64,000 bases of DNA from NCBI GenBank assembly GCA_040882505.1, contig JBBEBE010000008.1, positions 186,001 through 250,000 on the forward strand, read 5' to 3'. Under the pieces are notes generated by a model that was not told where the DNA came from, made no database searches, and saw only the letters and a list, made by a program, of their open reading frames with translations. Made by a program: the position numbers and the translations under genes. Of this stretch, positions 35,673 through 43,617 are shown one piece after another. Each line of letters starts with the position of its first letter. Position 1 is the stretch's first letter. The stretch comes from JBBEBE01 sp040882505. GTDB taxonomy: Bacteria; Bacteroidota; Rhodothermia; Balneolales; Balneolaceae.

Positions 35673-36699
35673 CTGTTGTATCTTGTAATGTGATGAAATT
35701 GTTATCAAACAATCCGAAGTCCTGTGTGCCGTTTGGAGTTTCGAGGCTGAAGAGATATTCCAGATTCTCTGATTTATAACAATCCGTTACACGTTCCATT
35801 TCGGGGTCTCCAACCTGCTTGATGATTAGTGTACAGACGAGATCATTCGTAGCCTTTACACGCAATGTTGCCATCCCCAATTCATTCCGGTTAAACATCG
35901 GTGGTTGTTCTGAACTGTCAGTATTTCGGTTGTCAAATGGTGTAAAAAAACCATCAATGGTCTTTTTAGCTGATACAACTGCTCCGGAATTGTCATAAGC
36001 GATTAAAACCCCAAAAAACTGTGGTGCCCTAAATACAAAATCAGGGTTCGACGCGAATTCACTTTCTAAAAGAATCCGATACCTGAGATCATCAGTTGAG
36101 ACACGTTCCGCGTTATGCAATAACCTGCCATCAAGTGAATACATACTTTCGATGCCGTCTGAAGATGTCAGTGGAGTGGAGACAAATAGTTTCGTATTGC
36201 CAGAGGAGACAATCCGATGAGGAATTTTCTCATCTATCGAAAGAGAGCGAATAAAATTTCCTTGGATATCATACGTATGGATGAGTGCATTAGTAGCATC
36301 CGCCAAATACAATGTATCTGCAATCACCTCAACATCAGTGAGTTGTCCAATCTCGCTAGGGCCCTGTCCACTGCTAAAATCAATACTATTCAATCGGTTG
36401 AAGTTCCAGTCTAATCTAAGAGCGTTATATTCATTTCCATAATCAAAAGTAATGATGGAATTATTTGAGACAAGCAACCTTTGTGGATTAATCAACTCTG
36501 AAAATAGGAAGACTTTACTTGGTTTGTTTAAAGTTAAGTACTCTCTTCTGTCAATGTTTTGATCGGGTATGTCGATCGAAAACAAAGAATCAAATTCATC
36601 ATTTGGTGTACATGAATACGAAGTAATTATTCCGATAAGAATAAAAAAGAAATGCTTTCCCATTCTCGTTTTGAATAGATTGAATCGAGGTATCAGCAT
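35644..36699 (-). CDS. Six-bladed beta-propeller lipoprotein paired with a Cys-rich peptide (island 2)
   Basis: This is a 351-residue lipoprotein (lipobox TSYSC, Cys30). The family motif is modified to SGQGPSEI (113-117). Repeats: LLVSNNSIITFDYGNEYNALRLD, VEVIADTLYLADATNALIHTYDIQGNFIRSL. The start at 36699 overlaps the stop of the upstream peptide gene by 7 bases (ATGCTGA), so the two are translationally coupled; an internal ATG at 36663 is an alternative. It converges on the IS21-like remnant. Composition is less AT-rich than island 1. Ligand unknown. Confidence 0.82.
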   Translation of the reverse strand: MLIPRFNLFKTRMGKHFFFILIGIITSYSCTPNDEFDSLFSIDIPDQNIDRREYLTLNKPSKVFLFSELINPQRLLVSNNSIITFDYGNEYNALRLDWNFNRLNSIDFSSGQGPSEIGQLTDVEVIADTLYLADATNALIHTYDIQGNFIRSLSIDEKIPHRIVSSGNTKLFVSTPLTSSDGIESMYSLDGRLLHNAERVSTDDLRYRILLESEFASNPDFVFRAPQFFGVLIAYDNSGAVVSAKKTIDGFFTPFDNRNTDSSEQPPMFNRNELGMATLRVKATNDLVCTLIIKQVGDPEMERVTDCYKSENLEYLFSLETPNGTQDFGLFDNNFITLQDTTVTVIEFLQE

Positions 36700-36890
36700 A
36701 AATTAAACATATAGTTTACTCCTTTGACAGTGCAACAAATATTGGTTGAACCAATGCACCCAGGGTCAGGGCAGCTATTCAATGTCCCATTAGATGCGCA
36801 GGCAGTATCAGTAGAAAACGAAATTGATACAAATAATGAAACCAAGAACATTGCAAGGCTTCCTATCGTGGCAACAATTAGTTTTTTCAT
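36693..36890 (-). CDS. Secreted five-cysteine peptide precursor (island 2)
   Basis: This is a 65-residue precursor: MKKLIVATIGSLAMFLVSLFVSISFS signal region, a probable signal-peptidase site after TACA, and a mature peptide of about 33 residues with five cysteines. Its C-terminal residue is Cys (FNLC). It shares with the island 1 peptide the N-terminal S/N-G-T of the mature part, a C-P-D-x-G motif, a CC pair, the odd cysteine number and the terminal Cys, but little else. It overlaps the propeller gene by 7 bases. Function unknown. Confidence 0.7.
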   Translation of the reverse strand: MKKLIVATIGSLAMFLVSLFVSISFSTDTACASNGTLNSCPDPGCIGSTNICCTVKGVNYMFNLC

Positions 36891-37063
36891 ACTAAAAAAT
36901 TAAGGTTATTTTGAACATTTCAACTCAACTAATAAGTGGTTTTTGGCATATCCACCTTTTACTTTAAATTTTATTATTTAGAAATCAAAGAATTACCATT
37001 GTCAGATTCCCCTGTCAGGAAATCCGAGAAGAGCCGTATTTTTGCGCATTCGACGTATTCAAT

Positions 37064-38689
37064 CTACTGTGAAGTATTCTCTGTTCTTTTGAATCTCAAC
37101 ACCACCCCAGGTCTCCCCGAAACCGGCTCTCCCTCTTCAATGACGGCCGTGCCATTGACCCAGACCCAGTCGATCCCTTCGGCAAGCTGATGAGGGGTTT
37201 CAAAGGTGGTGGTTTCGTGAATGTTTTCCGGTGTAAAGAGCAGCAGATCGGCTGCATACCCTTTCCGGATCAGGCCACGGGGGGTGTCGGTTCGGCCCGG
37301 ATCATCCAGGCCCAATAGGGAGGCAGGCAGACCGCTCATCTTGTGGATGGCTTCCTCCAGGCTCAACAGGCCCTCGTCCAGCGTCAGGGTCTCAATCACC
37401 TTGGCAAAGCTTCCGTAGCCCCTCGGGTGACGCATGGTGGGGCTCCCGTCCGAAGAGATCATGACATGCGGGTCTTGCAGGAAGGTGCGCATTACATTCT
37501 CGTTCATCACGAAGTAAGCGGCGCTCGCGCTACCGGGGCCCATGTCGTCCATCAAAACCTCTTCAAACGGTTTTCCCGCCTCTTCGGCGATCTCGGCCAG
37601 GGTCTGACCGGCCCAGGGCGCCGTTCCGATCAGCGTGGCTTCGGGGCCGTTTCGCGAGAGGACCCGTTCGCGTAGATAGGTGGCCAGCTCGTCCCGCCGG
37701 GTGCTGCGCACCTGTTCATAGTTGTTGGGGGAGAGGGCCCAGTCGGGGAAGAGCAGACTGATGCCGGTGAAGCTGGCGGTATAGGGGTAGAGATCGGCCG
37801 TAACCCGGATGCCGGACTGTCTGGATTCGTCCAGATGCTCCAGGATTCGTTCGGCTTGGGCGGGGTCGTTGCCCAACACCAGTTTGATGTGGGAGACGTG
37901 GACGCGGGCGCCGCTGCGGGATCCCAGAAGGAGCAGTTCACCGAGCGCCTCTTCCATGCCGTCTGCGTCCTCGCTTCGCATGTGGCTGGTGAGCAGGCCG
38001 TCATGGTCTGCAAGGATCTCTGCAAGGGCAACCAGCTCCTCCAGATCGGCAAACCGGCCGGGGGTATACTCCAGTCCGGTGCTCATGCCGAACGAGCCAT
38101 CTTCCAGCGCAGCCGTGAGAATCTCCTGCATGCGGGTTCTCTCTTCGGGGGTTGCGGGCGCCCCGTCGGGGATGCCTGCGGCAATCCGGAGCGACCCGTG
38201 TCCGACGAAATGCGCCAGGTTCGGCCCGATTCCTTCTTGCTCTACCTCGCGCATCCATTCGGCGGTGTTGGTGACGCCCGGACCGCTGCCGTCCTGGCCC
38301 AGCGTAAGGGTGGTGACGCCCATGTGCAGGAAGTTGTCGAACCGTGGGGTTCGCAGCGGATTTCCGTGAGCGTGCATGTCGATGAACCCGGGGGATAGGA
38401 CGCGCCCGTTGGCGTCAATGGTCCGATCGGCTCGGACAGGTTGGCGTCCCGGTTCAGCCAGGCCGGCAATGCGGCCATCCTGGATCCAGACGTCGGCCTG
38501 GGCGGCTGGAGCTCCACTGCCGTCAATCACACGAGCCCCGGTGATGAGAAGGTCGGCCGAGAGGGTGTCGGGGGGTGATTCCGGTCGGGGTGGAGCGGGT
38601 GTGTCGGGCTGCGTGCAGTACGTTGTCAGTAAAAGCAGGAGTACGAGTACGGGAACGAGTCGGTTGATCATGGATCTCATTGGGTTCAC
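37064..38689 (-). CDS. N-acyl-D-amino-acid deacylase-family lipoprotein
   Basis: This 541-residue metal-dependent amidohydrolase has a lipoprotein-type signal (VLVLLLLLTTYC) and a proline-rich linker. The amidohydrolase domain starts at DLLITGARVIDGSGAPAAQADVWIQDGRIAGL. Metal site motifs are PGFIDMHAHGN (HxH), HVSHIKL, and SSDGSPTMRHPRGYGSFAKVIE near the C-terminus with the catalytic Asp. ADLYPYTA is typical of the D-aminoacylase group. It should remove acyl groups from N-acylated D-amino acids outside the cytoplasm. The GC-rich composition contrasts with the island on its right-hand side. In-frame alternative starts are at 38680 and 38671. Confidence 0.9.
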   Translation of the reverse strand: MNPMRSMINRLVPVLVLLLLLTTYCTQPDTPAPPRPESPPDTLSADLLITGARVIDGSGAPAAQADVWIQDGRIAGLAEPGRQPVRADRTIDANGRVLSPGFIDMHAHGNPLRTPRFDNFLHMGVTTLTLGQDGSGPGVTNTAEWMREVEQEGIGPNLAHFVGHGSLRIAAGIPDGAPATPEERTRMQEILTAALEDGSFGMSTGLEYTPGRFADLEELVALAEILADHDGLLTSHMRSEDADGMEEALGELLLLGSRSGARVHVSHIKLVLGNDPAQAERILEHLDESRQSGIRVTADLYPYTASFTGISLLFPDWALSPNNYEQVRSTRRDELATYLRERVLSRNGPEATLIGTAPWAGQTLAEIAEEAGKPFEEVLMDDMGPGSASAAYFVMNENVMRTFLQDPHVMISSDGSPTMRHPRGYGSFAKVIETLTLDEGLLSLEEAIHKMSGLPASLLGLDDPGRTDTPRGLIRKGYAADLLLFTPENIHETTTFETPHQLAEGIDWVWVNGTAVIEEGEPVSGRPGVVLRFKRTENTSQ

Positions 38690-39012
38690 GGCAACAGGTC
38701 AAGGAACGAAATTCAGTGGTGATGTGAAACGGGGATGTGACTGCATGATCGGAGCGAATGGGGGGAGTCGGGGAGATCCCGATTGAATGGGTATCGCAGA
38801 TATTCGGAATGGTGTGTGCACCTCAAATGTGTGGGAACGAATCGGTGAATGTGGGCGTTTTTGATGCGTTGTTACTCGAAAATATAGTGAATTAACAAAT
38901 GAGTGGAATTTGATGGGGCACATAAATATATTTTTGGCATGATGGTTGCATGATCCATCCTTGTCAGGTTTCAAGAGAGTGAGTTTACATTGCATTGGTT
39001 TTTGGAGAGAGA
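38690..39012. other. 323-base intergenic region between deacylase and AraC genes
   Basis: A non-coding divergent region. It holds the sigma-54-type promoter at 38935-38950 for the AraC gene and a good ribosome-binding site at 39004-39010 (GGAGAGA). A promoter for the deacylase gene was not identified, and no other structure was seen. Confidence 0.6.
38935..38950 (+). promoter_or_regulatory. Sigma-54-type promoter upstream of the AraC gene
   Basis: TGGCAT-GATGG-TTGCA matches the sigma-54 consensus TGGCAC-N5-TTGCW in 10 of 11 positions, with GG and GC separated by exactly 10 bases. It lies 63 bases before the AraC start at 39013, on the right strand and outside coding sequence. An activator of the enhancer-binding type would be required. 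Confidence 0.7.
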
Positions 39013-39573
39013 ATGGAGCTTCATATCAAATATATGGTCAGCCGGCGCTGTACCATGTTTCTGAAAAGTGCATTGGAAGAGCTGGGTATTGAGTATGAAT
39101 CCGTGGAGCTCGGAAAGGTGCAAACCCGGGAGGAGTTGACGGAAGAACTGCTGCACCAGCTTCGTATAAAGTTGATGAGCGCCGGCCTGGATTTGTTGAA
39201 CGATAAAAAGCAGATCCTGGTCGAACGGATCAAGCACCTGATCATCGAGAGGGTTCACCATTCAGAGGTCGTTCCGGCTACGAGCGATTCAGAGTATCTT
39301 GAAGAGAAACTGGGATATGATTACACCTATCTTTCCAATACGTTTTCCGAAGTCAAGGGGATGACGATCAAGCACTACATCATTTTGCATAAAATTGAGC
39401 GAGCCAAGGAGTTACTTCTTTACGGGGAGCAAACACTGACCGAAATCGCCGCAAATCTCCGCTACAGCAGTGTCGGGCACTTGTCAAATCAGTTCAAAGA
39501 GGTTACCGGGTTGACTCCATCGTATTTCAAGGAGTTGAAAGACAAGAAACTCAACCACCTCGAAGATCTCTAA
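39013..39573 (+). CDS. AraC-family regulator with a heavy-metal-associated-like N-terminus
   Basis: This is a 186-residue regulator. Residues 1-75 (MELHIKYMVSRRCTMFLKSALEELGIEYESVELG) resemble the HMA-like domain fused to AraC helices in Bacteroidota relatives, where MVCxRC is usual; here the first Cys is Ser (MVSRRC), so the metal-type CxxC is broken. Residues about 105-180 form the AraC domain: LGYDYTYLSNTFSEVKGMTIKHYIILHKIERAKELL, then LTEIAANLRYSSVGHLSNQFKEVTGLTPSYFKEL. The ATG at 39013 has GGAGAGA in front; a TTG at 38995 is less likely. It opens the polysaccharide region and has its own sigma-54-type promoter. Confidence 0.85.
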   Translation: MELHIKYMVSRRCTMFLKSALEELGIEYESVELGKVQTREELTEELLHQLRIKLMSAGLDLLNDKKQILVERIKHLIIERVHHSEVVPATSDSEYLEEKLGYDYTYLSNTFSEVKGMTIKHYIILHKIERAKELLLYGEQTLTEIAANLRYSSVGHLSNQFKEVTGLTPSYFKELKDKKLNHLEDL

Positions 39574-39585
39574 AGAGTCCGTCGA

Positions 39586-39602
39586 GCCGGTGATTCATCG
39601 GC
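39586..39602. terminator. Weak hairpin between converging AraC and WecG genes
   Basis: An imperfect dyad with GCCG/CGGC ends (39586-39602) lies in the 36-base gap between two converging genes. It has no T-tract, so terminator function is tentative. Confidence 0.25.
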
Positions 39603-39609
39603 CGGGTGG

Positions 39610-40464
39610 TTAGGCGACGGGCGGTTTGTCCGCGGTTCCGTTCAACGAAGGAGAACCTTCTTCCAGGTATCGAGTCTCCCGGTTTGTGATGGAGTGGATA
39701 CTGGACCTCAGCATCATGATGTTGAGCGCAAACAGGGGAAGCCTCATCATGCGTCTCCATCTCGCAGGTTCGAGCCAAAGTCGAAACATCCATTCCAGAC
39801 CGCTTTTCCTCAGGAGTACGGGGGCTCGTTTTCGGGTCCCGGAGATAAAATCGAAGCTTCCACCAATACCGATGATCAATTTGCAGTTGGGTAATTTCTC
39901 CAAATTTGCATGGATCCATTTTTCCTGGGCCGGTGCACCCAGCGCGACAAAGACGACACTTGCACTCTGTAGCAGAATCCGGGTATCGAGTGGTAGTTCT
40001 TCAACCGTCATGTCGGGTCTTTCCGGAGAATAGGTGCCAACAATATTCAAATGTTCGATTCGCTCCATGAGGATTTCGGCAGCGCGTTGGGCGACTCCCG
40101 GTGCAGCCCCGTAGAAAAAGACGGTCTGCCTGTACATGGCACAATCCATGCAAATTCGTTCGAGTGAGTCCGAGCCTGTGATACGATCCACGGTTTTCTT
40201 GTGCAGAAAATGGATGGCCCAGCTGATTCCGACTCCATCCGCTGTATTGATGGTTGATTGGTTCAAAATTTCCTTGAATTTGGGATCAAAAATAGACTGA
40301 ATGGCGATTTCCGGATTTACCGTGACGACGAAAATCGGTGGAGAGAGGAGGTCATTGTCTTTTAGCCGTTCTCCAATCAGATAGAAGAATTCTTCTTTGG
40401 AGTACGGAGCGATATCCACACCAAGCACTGGATAAGGATCCGTTTTTTTCTCTATGGCAAACAT
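39610..40464 (-). CDS. WecG/TagA/CpsF-family (GT26) glycosyltransferase
   Basis: This is a 284-residue GT26 enzyme that adds a sugar (ManNAc-type in characterised members) to an undecaprenyl-linked acceptor at the cytoplasmic face. Signatures: VLGVDIAPYSKEEFFYLI, FVVTVNPEIAI, NTADGVGISWA, FFYGAAPGVAQRAAEIL, VFVALGAPAQEKWI and IGIGGSFDFISGTRKRAP with LEWMFRLWLEPARWRRM at the end. An upstream ATG at 40551 exists, but a perfect sigma-54 promoter at 40535-40550 overlaps it, so the transcript starts downstream and the ATG at 40464 is preferred. Confidence 0.92.
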   Translation of the reverse strand: MFAIEKKTDPYPVLGVDIAPYSKEEFFYLIGERLKDNDLLSPPIFVVTVNPEIAIQSIFDPKFKEILNQSTINTADGVGISWAIHFLHKKTVDRITGSDSLERICMDCAMYRQTVFFYGAAPGVAQRAAEILMERIEHLNIVGTYSPERPDMTVEELPLDTRILLQSASVVFVALGAPAQEKWIHANLEKLPNCKLIIGIGGSFDFISGTRKRAPVLLRKSGLEWMFRLWLEPARWRRMMRLPLFALNIMMLRSSIHSITNRETRYLEEGSPSLNGTADKPPVA

Positions 40465-40534
40465 CAGGGCCTCCCGAAATCGTGAAGAATCTACAAGCTG
40501 TTCGACTGGTGAAGAGCTTGCTTTCCATAGGGAA

Positions 40535-40550
40535 TGCAAGGAATGTGCCA
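40535..40550 (-). promoter_or_regulatory. Sigma-54 promoter of the WecG gene
   Basis: Read on the minus strand the sequence is TGGCAC-ATTCC-TTGCA, an 11/11 match to the sigma-54 consensus with correct GG-N10-GC spacing. The expected transcription start is about 12 bases downstream, near 40523, some 60 bases ahead of the WecG start at 40464. Confidence 0.8.
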
Positions 40551-40747
40551 ACGTTGGAAAAATGGCCTTTAATTGTATTTAAACGGCGATATCTGCGGTC
40601 ATTGAGTGGAGTGAAGGTCACCTAATTACACAACGGGACGTGAGGTATCGGGTAAGAGTTTCCCGGCACTATTGAGCGCATCCGGAGATGGCAATGTGTA
40701 TGAAATGCGAGATGTGAAAACCGAATTCGGCAGGGTGGAGAGGCTGG

Positions 40748-41317
40748 CTACAGATCGGGAAGTTTGCCGGTATCGCTGGATTGAAGGGGGCGGGCCGGCA
40801 CTCCACCCCAGACCGTGTTCGAAGGAATATTCTTGGTAACAACCGAACCGGCAGCAATCGTGGCACCGTCACCAATGGTCACGCCTTTCAGGATGATTGT
40901 TCTGCATCCGATCCAGACGCGGTCTCCGATAATCACCTCTTTGTTGACGATTGTTCCCGCAGGAGTCGTATGCAGGTCGGAATCCATGATGATCACATCC
41001 CATGCGATTTTGCAATTTTTCCCGATGGTCACTTTTTTTTCGCAGACGATGAGGGTATTTCGGTTCAGATACGTTCCGTTCCCGATGTGAAGATGGCCGG
41101 CTTTTCCGATTTCGAGTCGTACCCCGGAGTAAAATTGACAATTTTCGGCAGTCAGGGATCCGCCACGATTCAGCACTTTTGGCCAGGGATGACCACCGGT
41201 TGCAATCAGTATTCCACTTCGGTCAAACATTCGGGACAACCAAAGTCCGGCCAGATGATCCCGGAGGGAGTGTTTTTTTAGTCTCGAACGAATTTGACGC
41301 AGTTGTGTGCTCATCAT
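40748..41317 (-). CDS. Left-handed beta-helix (hexapeptide) acyltransferase
   Basis: This is a 189-residue acyltransferase of the LbH/WbbJ type. Hexapeptide turns are visible as GHLHIGNGTYLNRNTLIVCEKKVTIGKNCKIAWDVIIMDSDLHTT and IIGDRVWIGCRTIILKGVTIGDGATIAAGSVVTKNIPSNTVWGGVPARPL. It transfers an acetyl or similar group to a sugar in this family. The start at 41317 (ATGATGAGC) overlaps the formyltransferase stop and has GGAG 12 bases upstream; a longer ORF from 41398 lies inside that gene. Translationally coupled, so the same sugar or intermediate may be modified by both. Confidence 0.9.
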   Translation of the reverse strand: MMSTQLRQIRSRLKKHSLRDHLAGLWLSRMFDRSGILIATGGHPWPKVLNRGGSLTAENCQFYSGVRLEIGKAGHLHIGNGTYLNRNTLIVCEKKVTIGKNCKIAWDVIIMDSDLHTTPAGTIVNKEVIIGDRVWIGCRTIILKGVTIGDGATIAAGSVVTKNIPSNTVWGGVPARPLQSSDTGKLPDL

Positions 41318-42231
41318 TGTAGCTGATCTCCTTTTTGGAAAGGGGGGCGATCCGAAAGAGTCTTTCCGTCGAGTAGCCAACTCGTAAGTATCACCCATTG
41401 ATCTCGGGTCGCAACAGAAATCGTGCCGTTTTCAGAACAGTCGATCGTTCCAGGGGGTTTGTTTGACGGAATGGTACTGATTTCCAATGCAAAGATGGAG
41501 ATTATATGGTCCAGAAAGCGGGTTTGGGGGATGCCCCAGGGAGATACAAATGGGGAATAATACGAAGCCCGAACAAAGGCGCTGATTTCTTTGGCGGTTT
41601 GGGACCATTGAATGTTGCCGTGGTTTGGAATGGTTGCTCGTTTGTATATTCGTCGGTGAGAAAGGTCTTGGGCTTTTCTGTTTGGAAGGTTTGATCCCTC
41701 GCTCAGATCCTGCAAAAATTGGTCGACGAGTTTGATTCCGTGATGAGAACAGGCCAAGCTTACGGAACGTCCTGTATCCGTTTCGGTTAGTGGAAACGTC
41801 GTTTCATAAAGAATATCACCAGCATCGATTACAGATGTGATTTCATGTAGTGTGACAGCGTGCGTTTTTTCTTGATTATAAATCGCCCAACTGGGCGCAT
41901 TTAGTCCGGCATATTGAGGAAGTGGGCCGGGGTGAAGGTTGAATGCGCCAACGTTTAGAGACTGAATGACACCCTTACAAATCAGATGCAGGGAGTGAAC
42001 ATTCAACAGCACATCCACATTGTGAGTCGTCATCCACGTGGCAAAATGCGGATTGGATACCCGGGAAGACGGGAAGACCTCGACTCCAGCATTTCGTGCC
42101 AGTCTCGACATATTCAAGCCTGTGGTTGAATCCGGTTGCGTCAGGATCGCTGTCAAGTTGTGGTGGCTGTTCAAAATTCGAATCGCCGCCTGTAGACCCG
42201 TGGCTTCATCTGCAACAAGAAGGATATTCAT
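41314..42231 (-). CDS. Formyltransferase-family protein (sugar or amino-acyl N-formyltransferase)
   Basis: This is a 305-residue protein of the formyl-tetrahydrofolate-dependent transferase fold. The catalytic Asn and His are in FNLHPGPLPQYAG (N98, H100) and the Asp in DAGDIL (136-139). The N-terminal Rossmann part is MNILLVADEATGLQAAIRIL. It is too divergent and in the wrong place for the housekeeping methionyl-tRNA enzyme; NAPSWAIYN after the active site is the form seen in ArnA-like and natural-product formyltransferases. It is divergent to the monooxygenase-adenylation-carrier operon and overlaps the acyltransferase gene. Confidence 0.85.
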   Translation of the reverse strand: MNILLVADEATGLQAAIRILNSHHNLTAILTQPDSTTGLNMSRLARNAGVEVFPSSRVSNPHFATWMTTHNVDVLLNVHSLHLICKGVIQSLNVGAFNLHPGPLPQYAGLNAPSWAIYNQEKTHAVTLHEITSVIDAGDILYETTFPLTETDTGRSVSLACSHHGIKLVDQFLQDLSEGSNLPNRKAQDLSHRRIYKRATIPNHGNIQWSQTAKEISAFVRASYYSPFVSPWGIPQTRFLDHIISIFALEISTIPSNKPPGTIDCSENGTISVATRDQWVILTSWLLDGKTLSDRPPFQKGDQLQ

Positions 42232-42577
42232 TGTGCCTCGTGGTCGTGAATCGGTTCATTGGGTACGTTGGAATAGAGGTTCGATTCGGTAAATTGCATA
42301 GTAATAATACATGAATAAATTAATAAGCAATAATTTATTAAAATATAATGTATCTATAGATAGATGGTGTAATAAGTTACCACAACAATGAATCAATCTG
42401 TGCATAAAGGTAACACCTGGTTATCGAGTTCCATTCATTCGATTTGAATGATGACTATTCTATCGGTTGAGAGGGTATTACGGAGAATATCCTGACTTTG
42501 GCACATCTATTGCATAGCAAATACAGTACCCGTCTCTCTCTTCGTGAACCTCTATTTCATTCTTGCAAGATCCGGCT
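42232..42577. other. 346-base divergent intergenic region
   Basis: An AT-rich region between the formyltransferase gene and the luciferase-like monooxygenase gene. It contains the perfect sigma-54 promoter at 42499-42514 and, about 50 bases upstream of it, a CATTCA/TGAATG inverted repeat (42432-42437 and 42445-42450) that could be an activator site. No promoter for the formyltransferase gene was identified. Confidence 0.55.
42499..42514 (+). promoter_or_regulatory. Sigma-54 promoter of the monooxygenase operon
   Basis: TGGCAC-ATCTA-TTGCA is an 11/11 match to the sigma-54 consensus with GG-N10-GC spacing. It lies 63 bases before the ATG at 42578 in a non-coding region. Confidence 0.82.
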
Positions 42578-43612
42578 ATGCAGAAAATTAACACAAGTGC
42601 GAGTTCCATACCTGTTGATCTGTTTACCACCATCCCACAGTCTGTTGAGTTTGAAGGCACATCGTTTCTCAAAGTGATTCGAAGGATATCACAGCAATCG
42701 GAATCAAACGGGTACAAAGGGGTATTGATTTATAGCGACAACAGACTTGCCGACCCATGGACCCTTGCCGGGGAAATTCTGTCCGAAACGACACAATTGA
42801 TCCCGATGATTGCTCTTCAGCCTGTCTATATGCATCCGTATACGGTGGCAAAGAAAATTTCCACCCTCGGGCTTCTCTATAACAGGCCTGTCGCACTGAA
42901 TCTGATTGCCGGAGGATTTGTGAACGATTTGAAGGCACTTGGTGACCAAACGGATCATGACAAACGGTATGATCGTCTCGTCGAGTATGCAGAAATCATT
43001 CAACAGTTGGTCTCTTCGGATCGTCCAGTCAGTTATGATGGCCATTTTTATCAAATCAGTAACATAAAGCTACAACCGGGGTTACCCGTTGAACTGCAAC
43101 CGACGTACTATCTCTCTGGTTCTTCAGAGAAGGCAAAAGAGTCTGCAGCCCGACTCGGTGCATTCCTTATCGAGTATCCCGAACCGGCTCGAACCTACAC
43201 GAAATCCGTTTCGCGAGAACCCGGCTCAATTGACGGGATCCGAATGGGTATACTGGCTCGGGAAACCCGGGAAGAGGCTTGGGAGAGTGCTCACCGCCGT
43301 TTTCCGGAGACCAGATCCGGAGAGCTGTCCCACATATTGGCAGATAGAGTTTCTGATTCGGAGTGGCACAGGACCCTTTCACGACAGACGGGGCAGCAAT
43401 CAAACGACGGTCAGGTCTATTGGCTCGATCCCTTTAAGTATTACCATACGTTCTGTCCCTATTTGGTGGGAGACTATGCGGAAGTTGCGAAAGAGCTGTC
43501 TACCTATCTGAATGAGGGATGCCATACTTGTATTCTGGACATCCCGGTATCCGAGATTGATCTGCAAAGCACAGTGAAAGTATTTGAAATGGCACAGGAA
43601 TATCAGATGTAA
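42578..43612 (+). CDS. Luciferase-like (FMN-dependent) monooxygenase of the natural-product type
   Basis: This is a 344-residue TIM-barrel flavin monooxygenase related to SsuD and to the luciferase-like domains found in nonribosomal peptide systems. Signatures: VDLFTTIPQ near the start, GYKGVLIYSDNRLADPWTLAGEIL, LIPMIALQPVYMHPYTVAKKISTLGLLYNRPVALNLIAGGF, then YDRLVEYAEIIQQL and PTYYLSGSSEKAKESAARLGAF. The ATG at 42578 is preferred to a TTG 15 bases upstream. It heads an operon with an adenylation protein 5 bases downstream, so it probably oxidises a carrier-bound amino acid or product; the substrate is inferred from context only. Confidence 0.85.
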   Translation: MQKINTSASSIPVDLFTTIPQSVEFEGTSFLKVIRRISQQSESNGYKGVLIYSDNRLADPWTLAGEILSETTQLIPMIALQPVYMHPYTVAKKISTLGLLYNRPVALNLIAGGFVNDLKALGDQTDHDKRYDRLVEYAEIIQQLVSSDRPVSYDGHFYQISNIKLQPGLPVELQPTYYLSGSSEKAKESAARLGAFLIEYPEPARTYTKSVSREPGSIDGIRMGILARETREEAWESAHRRFPETRSGELSHILADRVSDSEWHRTLSRQTGQQSNDGQVYWLDPFKYYHTFCPYLVGDYAEVAKELSTYLNEGCHTCILDIPVSEIDLQSTVKVFEMAQEYQM

Positions 43613-43617
43613 CGGCA

